The translations under genes and the position numbers were made by a program. From positions 62,001 to 126,000 of the forward strand of contig PHDU01000002.1 in assembly GCA_002842755.1 (NCBI GenBank): 64,000 nt of DNA, given 5' to 3'. The notes beneath the pieces were generated by a model, which was not told the origin of the DNA, ran no database searches, and worked only from the letters and a program-made list of their open reading frames with translations. This document shows, piece after piece, positions 58,901 to 64,000 of this stretch (the first letter of the stretch is position 1; every line of letters starts with the position of its first letter). The DNA comes from Bacteroidetes bacterium HGW-Bacteroidetes-1 (lineage in GTDB: Bacteria > Bacteroidota > Bacteroidia > Bacteroidales > F082).

Positions 58901-60040
58901 GTAAAAGTGAAAATCATCTGCGGCGAAAATGAATTTTCAACTGAAGTTGAGGATAACGGTATTGGCATTAAACCTGAGTTAGAAAGTAAAGTTTTTGAAC
59001 CCTTCGGTATTTCTTCTGCTCAGAAGATAGGAAGTTTTCCGGGATACAGATCTACGGGACTTGGGCTTGCCGTGACGAAAGGAATTGTAGAACTGCTGCA
59101 AGGAACAATTACCTTCGAAAGCATTCCCAAATCCGGAACCCGCTTTATTTGCAAATTTCCTAAGATGCACCTGGTGAATTCCTCAGTCACAATGGATGAG
59201 TCAGCATATGATAGGCAAGAGCTCTCTTTCATAGAAGTGACACACAAAGAAGAGCTAATAACCAGTCCGATGTCCCCTGCAGAGCAACCCACCATACTGT
59301 TGGTTGACGATGACCCCGAAATATTAGGCGTTTTGAGTGATATGCTAAAACCTTATTATCTTCTGCGTTTCGCTGAAAATGGTAAAGTAGCACTGCAAAT
59401 GCTCGAAAAACAGAAAATTGATTTGGTTGTCTCCGACATTATGATGCCTGAGATGGACGGTATCGAATTATGCAATAAAATGAGAGAGAATATTGACATC
59501 AGCCATATTCCGCTCATTTTACTTACAGCCAAAGCAGAGATTGAGGATCGTATTATTGGTCTGCAAGCGGGTGCTGATTCCTATATCCCCAAACCATTTC
59601 ACCCCGATCATTTAAAGATAAGGATTGAGAAACTGCTTGAAATACGTCAGCACATTAGGAAAAAGTTTGGTGAACCTCAGGAAAGTCATTCTCTGATGTC
59701 GAAGATTCCCGACCCTTTCTTCCAGAAAATGCTGGATTACATCGATGAAAATATCGACGATGATACCCTCTCAGCTGACAAATTGAGTGAAAGACTAGGG
59801 ATTAGCAAATCATCACTATACAACAAAACTAAATCTGTATTAGGAACCACACCGCATGGATTACTCAACCAGCGCAGAGTAAAAAAAGCCTCGGTTCTAC
59901 TGGGTTCAACATCACTTACTGTAAGCGAAATTATCGACCAGACAGGCTTTAAAAGTCGCGCTCACTTCTATGAACTCTTCAATCAGGCTTTTGGTTGCTC
60001 ACCTTCTGAGTACAGACAGAAGAGAAAAATGGAGGGATAG
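55979..60040 (+). CDS. Hybrid two-component system protein (HTCS): reg_prop propeller, Y_Y_Y, HisKA, HATPase, receiver, AraC HTH
   Basis: Repeated IWFGTWNGLNRYDG-type motifs, TNVAHEFRTPLTLISSHIHAL, ILLVDDDPEILGVLSDML...SDIMMPEMDG, C-terminal AraC HTH ...SEIIDQTGFKSRAHFYELFNQAFGCSPSEYRQ. Confidence 0.97.
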   Translation: MLKFLLVVFCFLALNLSVIGFYRTNVHSISRREGLSNGAVNTIAKDSEGYIWFGTWNGLNRYDGSSIERFLPGGNPNSIHNHVIRELYPTSSGAMWMLTNKGISLYDNEKNVFYSFFSQESEQINYENDISLCHSEEYGTLVAVSGSGIYRYDSLSTQFEKIRFSQPSYQASLEVKRLYSIGSAFYCITGDNLLYKISDTHLVEITQLPLNAVISSSLGLLMQNQPFLFITQRGDHALLVEIEKKTVSKLRITDDIITSFASSAQSGRIWTGTEKGRVFTFDLTKRKFEVMNMLSDIFFDNLIATRVLSIFETAPDILWIGTDGNGVYNLKLSEFSNKSLSSKQLSYPIVRSILLTRNKKLLIGTKGGGIDIFDSAGNHIQQISLKNGLSNNSVLSFHERLDGSIWVGTDGSGIDIISPDFKTIKNFPKDFISENNLDFESVYRIIEEDNHRLYLGTSGYGVIMIEFDKNNFSTPLYYEQLILDPNINKRGHQKQIVYALTQERPGIIYIGTRGFGVYMYNTFTKRVMMQFNTNTYPAYIKNDDILSLFTDNKRQIWVGSSAGLFSFSTEANGEVKIEGINLHEDLSNASIHGIQMDGQGNIWATTNQGLSCIDLQNKTVKTFNTKDGLINVEYSDGASYFDIETSQLYVGGTMGVDIIKTNEIKYASFFPPIAINELYIRNQLVDISENSVLKSRINLQDNLNLKYNQNAVTFFVSILAFWGKERHKISYRLINFDNDWVVSRPNQAIGFTNLEAGNYRLQLRVSDENGNWSDQIKEIKIVINPPFWRSSWAIAFYFILIIGIQLLIIWWYRKKEFRKKELALVEYKQKKEKELQNYKIEFFTNVAHEFRTPLTLISSHIHALIEETKTLSPNSRLLKVYNNSLKLQKLVLEIIQFRKLEKGKEPLNISSVSPKLLALEVISDMETLAQKNDIQCEVICEEKEMMVNTDADKYQRVLTNLISNAIKYNNPGGYVKVKIICGENEFSTEVEDNGIGIKPELESKVFEPFGISSAQKIGSFPGYRSTGLGLAVTKGIVELLQGTITFESIPKSGTRFICKFPKMHLVNSSVTMDESAYDRQELSFIEVTHKEELITSPMSPAEQPTILLVDDDPEILGVLSDMLKPYYLLRFAENGKVALQMLEKQKIDLVVSDIMMPEMDGIELCNKMRENIDISHIPLILLTAKAEIEDRIIGLQAGADSYIPKPFHPDHLKIRIEKLLEIRQHIRKKFGEPQESHSLMSKIPDPFFQKMLDYIDENIDDDTLSADKLSERLGISKSSLYNKTKSVLGTTPHGLLNQRRVKKASVLLGSTSLTVSEIIDQTGFKSRAHFYELFNQAFGCSPSEYRQKRKMEG

Positions 60041-60722
60041 GCTTATGCCATTGCTAAGCTAAGAGGCCTTGCTAAACTAAATATGAAAGCATGCAGCCTT
60101 TGACTGCAGGTATATCAAAAAATCTTCTAAAATTCTGATCAGTCATTAATACAAAAAATGGTTTTCAAACGATGCAACCAGACTTAATATACTTATCCTT
60201 AAACTCAGAGAGGGTTTATACCAAAGTGAATTATAGATGAATCAAAAAGCATTAATGGTATAATGCCGATGGATAGAAACGTTAGGCCAATTGAGTGAGC
60301 GATAATTGGACTATTACATTTCTCCTTTCGGTATTAAACGTTGTATTAAGCACATTTTCCTTCGATCAATAGCTTAAGCATAACAAAATTGAAATTAGCA
60401 GAGACACTGTAAGAAATTCGAATGCATTTATGCACTAAAAAAGCGCCAGCATGATAGGGGAGTTTTGACATTACTATAAAAACACTTCTAAAATTCTTCT
60501 AATTTTTATTATCGCTATCGATTGTTGTAGGTAAAAATATTTATCATGATTTAACCAATATGAGCTATATAAACCTTGCAAAACAACGAAAAAGGCAATT
60601 TTTGTAACCTGGTGGACAAGTTAAGGAAAGGAGCGGACACGCTTTTCTGCAATCGATTGTAATTTTGTTAATGTCATAGAGAATGATAATTTTTACTTTC
60701 TATCTAAATCTTAAACTTTGAT

Positions 60723-61766
60723 ATGGATATTGCAAAACGCTTTTCTCAAAACCCAATCCTACGTCCGGCTGACTTGAAATCCGGCATCAAAGGAATGGAG
60801 ATTGTTTGTCTTCTCAATCCAGGTGTGTTTAGATATGACGGGAAAATTTGGCTGTTACTTCGCGTTGCCGAAAGGCCAAAACAGATCGAAGGGAAAATAA
60901 GTTTTCCAGTCTATAATAATATAGGTGAGATTGAAATTTTGAGTTTCGATAAAAATGACCCCGATCTGGATGCATCCGACCCACGGGTGATAAATTACAA
61001 AAAGAAAGACTACCTCACTACCCTTTCTTACCTGCGACCTGTTTGCAGCGATGATGGCATTCACTTTTATGAACCAGAAGGTTATGCCCCTATTTTTGGG
61101 AAAGGAGAGCTGGAAACCTTTGGCATTGAAGACTGTAGAGTAGCTTCAATGGATGACGGTTTTTGTTTGTCATTTACCGAAGTATCGGAATTTGGTGTTG
61201 GTGTTGGTTTAATACGCACAAAAGACTGGAAAAATTTTAAGCGTGAGGGGATGATCTTCCCACCACATAATAAAGATTGTGCAATTTTTGAAGAAAAGAT
61301 TGATGAAAAATATTTTGCACTGCACCGCCCAAGCAGTCCCGAACTGGGCGGAAATTACATTTGGCTATCCGAATCACCTGACTTGCTGCATTGGGGTAAT
61401 CATAAATGCATTGCAGTTGTAAGGCCAGGCATGTGGGATTCAGTCCGTGTTGGAGCAGGGGGAGCACCAATCCGAACTGAAAAAGGATGGCTCGAAATAT
61501 ACCATGGAGCCAATGAAAACAACCGCTATTGCCTTGGAGCCCTTCTTCTCGATCTCAACAAACCATCAAAAGTACTTGCTCGAAGCATCGATCCCATCAT
61601 GGAACCAACGCAACCTTATGAGCAAACCGGATTCTTCGGAAATGTTGTTTTTACTAATGGTCATTATGTTGACGGAGATAACATTACTATTTACTATGGA
61701 GCCAGCGATGAAGTTATTTGTGGTGCTACACTTTCTATAACCAAAATCCTATCAACCCTGTCTTAG
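60723..61766 (+). CDS. Glycoside hydrolase family 130 (mannoside phosphorylase-like) protein
   Basis: NPILRPADLKSGIKGMEIVCLLNPGVFRYDGKIWLLLRVAER, FGIEDCRVA, RTEKGWLEIYHGA, YYGASDEVICGA. Confidence 0.9.
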   Translation: MDIAKRFSQNPILRPADLKSGIKGMEIVCLLNPGVFRYDGKIWLLLRVAERPKQIEGKISFPVYNNIGEIEILSFDKNDPDLDASDPRVINYKKKDYLTTLSYLRPVCSDDGIHFYEPEGYAPIFGKGELETFGIEDCRVASMDDGFCLSFTEVSEFGVGVGLIRTKDWKNFKREGMIFPPHNKDCAIFEEKIDEKYFALHRPSSPELGGNYIWLSESPDLLHWGNHKCIAVVRPGMWDSVRVGAGGAPIRTEKGWLEIYHGANENNRYCLGALLLDLNKPSKVLARSIDPIMEPTQPYEQTGFFGNVVFTNGHYVDGDNITIYYGASDEVICGATLSITKILSTLS

Positions 61767-61781
61767 CTGCATTTCAACGCA

Positions 61782-63035
61782 ATGATATCAAAACTAACAA
61801 CTGAATTTCGGTTTTTCCTTTCGATGCCGCACAATATGCGGACACTTCTTATTACCAATATGTTGTATTCTTTAGTGCTTCCTGTAGTAGAAATATTTAT
61901 GGCAGCCTATATTATGCGCTATTTTTCTGACACAAGCTATGTAGCTATTTTTCAGGTAGCTATGTACACAGGTATTATTATCACTTCTCTTACAAATGGC
62001 TTCCTGCTAAAAAGTTTTAAGGTAGCTCATCTTTACAGTTTTGGTATTTTATTGAGTGGTATGGCAATGGTAGGTATGATGCTTGTAAAAGACATTTCTC
62101 TCTTTGGCTTGATTATCTCAGGCACCCTTATTGGCGCTGCCTCTGGATTTTTTTGGACCAATCGTTACCTGATGGCCTTAAACACCACAACAGACGACAA
62201 CCGAAACTATTTTTTCGGACTGGAATCCTTCTTTTTTACACTTTCTAATATATCTGTTCCATTAGTAATTGGTGCTTTATTAGCATCAATAGATGGCTTA
62301 TTAATTTTTGGCATCACTTTCGATATTCTTATCGGTTACCGTATCGTAACAATCATTGTATTTGCAATTACAATTCTGGCCTGTTTTTCACTTGCAAGAG
62401 GACAATTTGAGAATCCAATTCAAAAAGATTTTCTATTCTTCCGTTTTGACAGGCTCTGGAACAAACAAATACTTCTTGCTGCTCTTAAAGGCCTTGTTCA
62501 GGGGTTTCTAGTAACAGCACCCGCAATGCTGATCATGAGATATGTTGGCAAAGAAGGTTCGCTAGGTTTGATCCAGGGAATAAGTGGTGGGTTAACAGCT
62601 GTACTCATTTACCTGTTAGGACGGTTTGCAAAACCTAATCACCGCATCCTGATTTTCGGAATTGGTATCACAATCTTTCTTATTGGTACCATCATCAATG
62701 GTATTGAACTTTCCATGATTGGAGTAATTGTTTTTGTACTGTGCAAAGTGTTTTTTCAACCGCTTCACGACCTTGCTTACTACCCAATTATGATGAAGGT
62801 AATAGATGTAGTATCGAAACGCGAAAACAGAAATAGCTATGCATATATCCTGAATCACGAGTTTGGCTTGTTTGCTGGAAGAGTCTTAGGATTGGGGTTA
62901 TTTATCTTTCTTGCATTTTATGTCTCAGAAACGTTTGCCTTGCGTTACTCCTTAATTATCGTTGCTTTGCTGCAGATGATCTCTATTCCTCTTGCAAAAA
63001 ATATTATGAAACAATCCTATTTAGAAGAAAAATGA
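61782..63035 (+). CDS. MFS transporter (YQGE-like putative transporter)
   Basis: 417 aa, about 12 hydrophobic segments, IFMAAYIMRYFSDTSYVAIFQVAMYTGIIITSLTNGFLLKSF; 15 bp after GH130 stop. Confidence 0.88.
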   Translation: MISKLTTEFRFFLSMPHNMRTLLITNMLYSLVLPVVEIFMAAYIMRYFSDTSYVAIFQVAMYTGIIITSLTNGFLLKSFKVAHLYSFGILLSGMAMVGMMLVKDISLFGLIISGTLIGAASGFFWTNRYLMALNTTTDDNRNYFFGLESFFFTLSNISVPLVIGALLASIDGLLIFGITFDILIGYRIVTIIVFAITILACFSLARGQFENPIQKDFLFFRFDRLWNKQILLAALKGLVQGFLVTAPAMLIMRYVGKEGSLGLIQGISGGLTAVLIYLLGRFAKPNHRILIFGIGITIFLIGTIINGIELSMIGVIVFVLCKVFFQPLHDLAYYPIMMKVIDVVSKRENRNSYAYILNHEFGLFAGRVLGLGLFIFLAFYVSETFALRYSLIIVALLQMISIPLAKNIMKQSYLEEK

Positions 63036-64000
63036 AAAAGGAAATCTTATTTATTATAGCACAAATTTTATTGACCGGATTAGTTTCATGCGACCCACAA
63101 ATGGGTGAGCCTGTTGCTCAAACTGCCATTGCACGAATTGATCAAATGCCCAATTTACCCCAGCCGTTGAAAATCATCGACTGGAAGCACAAAGCACTCC
63201 AGTTCGACAGTATCGCTTTTAATTTCGACAGCACTACTACTTATGGATCACTCATTTGGCTCGATAGCGCAAAACGCAACTTCGATCAGGTAACGTTTGG
63301 TCTTTTTACCGTTATTGGAGATGTACGTCAGGGACCAGAGAACTACAATGGCGAATTTCACGAAGCACTTACCTCGTTCAATGCATTGATCAGTGCTGGT
63401 TTACTTGGTATTGACAAAACAGATCAAAACGGATATAATTTTGTCAAAATGGCACAAAACTATTTCAATTCTGATACAAAGTGGAACATCATGATGAATA
63501 ATACCAACCCCGAAGTTGCAATGGCAGGTGGAGGTTATGGTCGCGACTGGTGGTATGATGTTTATCCAAATGTTTTGTACTATGGAGTAGCCGATTTATT
63601 TCCAGATGTTGAAAACACCACAACCATTCAACGCTCCATAGCAGAACAATTCTATAAAGCTGATTCAACATTGAATGGAAATTACGACTTCTCCTACTTC
63701 GATTATGCCCAAATGAAAGGCATGCGCAATACTATTCCATGGCAGCAGGATGCAGCCGGTGGTCATGCCTGGGTGATGCTCTCGGCCTATCATCAGTTCG
63801 GTGATGCACGTTACCTTGAAGGAGCCAAAAGGGCTACTGAAGCACTCGTCAACCAGAAAGAAAGTCGTTTTTATGAAATTTTGCTCCCATTTGGAGCTTA
63901 TACAGCTGCCCGACTGAATGCCGAACACGGGACCAGCTATGACGTAACAAAACTGTTAAATCACACCTTTGATGGATGCCAGGCCAAAGATGGTCGCTAT
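63032..64000 (+). CDS. Secreted/lipoprotein of unknown function, possibly an (alpha/alpha)-barrel glycan-active protein, 3' end outside window
   Basis: ATGA overlap with the MFS stop; MKKEILFIIAQILLTGLVSCDPQMGEPVAQTAIARID... lipobox; Trp/Tyr/Gly-rich helices; no in-frame stop to 64000, so missing from the ORF track. Confidence 0.75.
   Translation, partial: MKKEILFIIAQILLTGLVSCDPQMGEPVAQTAIARIDQMPNLPQPLKIIDWKHKALQFDSIAFNFDSTTTYGSLIWLDSAKRNFDQVTFGLFTVIGDVRQGPENYNGEFHEALTSFNALISAGLLGIDKTDQNGYNFVKMAQNYFNSDTKWNIMMNNTNPEVAMAGGGYGRDWWYDVYPNVLYYGVADLFPDVENTTTIQRSIAEQFYKADSTLNGNYDFSYFDYAQMKGMRNTIPWQQDAAGGHAWVMLSAYHQFGDARYLEGAKRATEALVNQKESRFYEILLPFGAYTAARLNAEHGTSYDVTKLLNHTFDGCQAKDGRY

Noticed and set aside
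1-64000. CRISPR array, prophage or toxin-antitoxin system
   Set aside because: No regularly spaced direct repeats and no phage structural or integrase genes were seen; the YwqK-like MORN protein at 15215 is often labelled antitoxin but has no toxin partner here

Overview
The window is AT-rich Bacteroidetes (probably Bacteroidales-like) chromosome. The assignment rests on seven predicted secreted proteins with type IX secretion (T9SS) C-terminal sorting tails, TAnnTTTG-type -7 promoter elements, a hybrid two-component (HTCS) regulator and lineage-typical gene neighbourhoods (kdsD|recQ, era-der). About two thirds is housekeeping: kdsD, recQ, deoC, malQ, initiator tRNA-Met, era, der, an S4-domain protein, pyrC, a dolichol-phosphate-mannose synthase-like GT2, folE, mfd, trhO, fbp, aspartate kinase and a BaiN-like flavoprotein. 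The accessory parts are: (1) a lamin-tail / TonB receptor / PLD-nuclease cluster at 18.1-24.7 kb; (2) a T9SS thioredoxin-like protein paired with a Cys-Cys outer-membrane protein at 25.9-27.8 kb; (3) a 37.9-52.1 kb cell-surface island with a subtilase, an apparently 5'-truncated surface protein, a decayed gene remnant and a 3017-aa multidomain giant; (4) a TPR histidine kinase/LuxR response-regulator pair at 52.5-55.3 kb; (5) an IS66-like remnant followed by an HTCS-GH130-MFS-(unknown secreted protein) carbohydrate locus running off the right edge. No CRISPR array, prophage, rRNA or intact transposon was seen. No feature clearly amounts to an undescribed system; the best candidates for follow-up are the nuclease/TonB cluster and the Cys-Cys outer-membrane pair.
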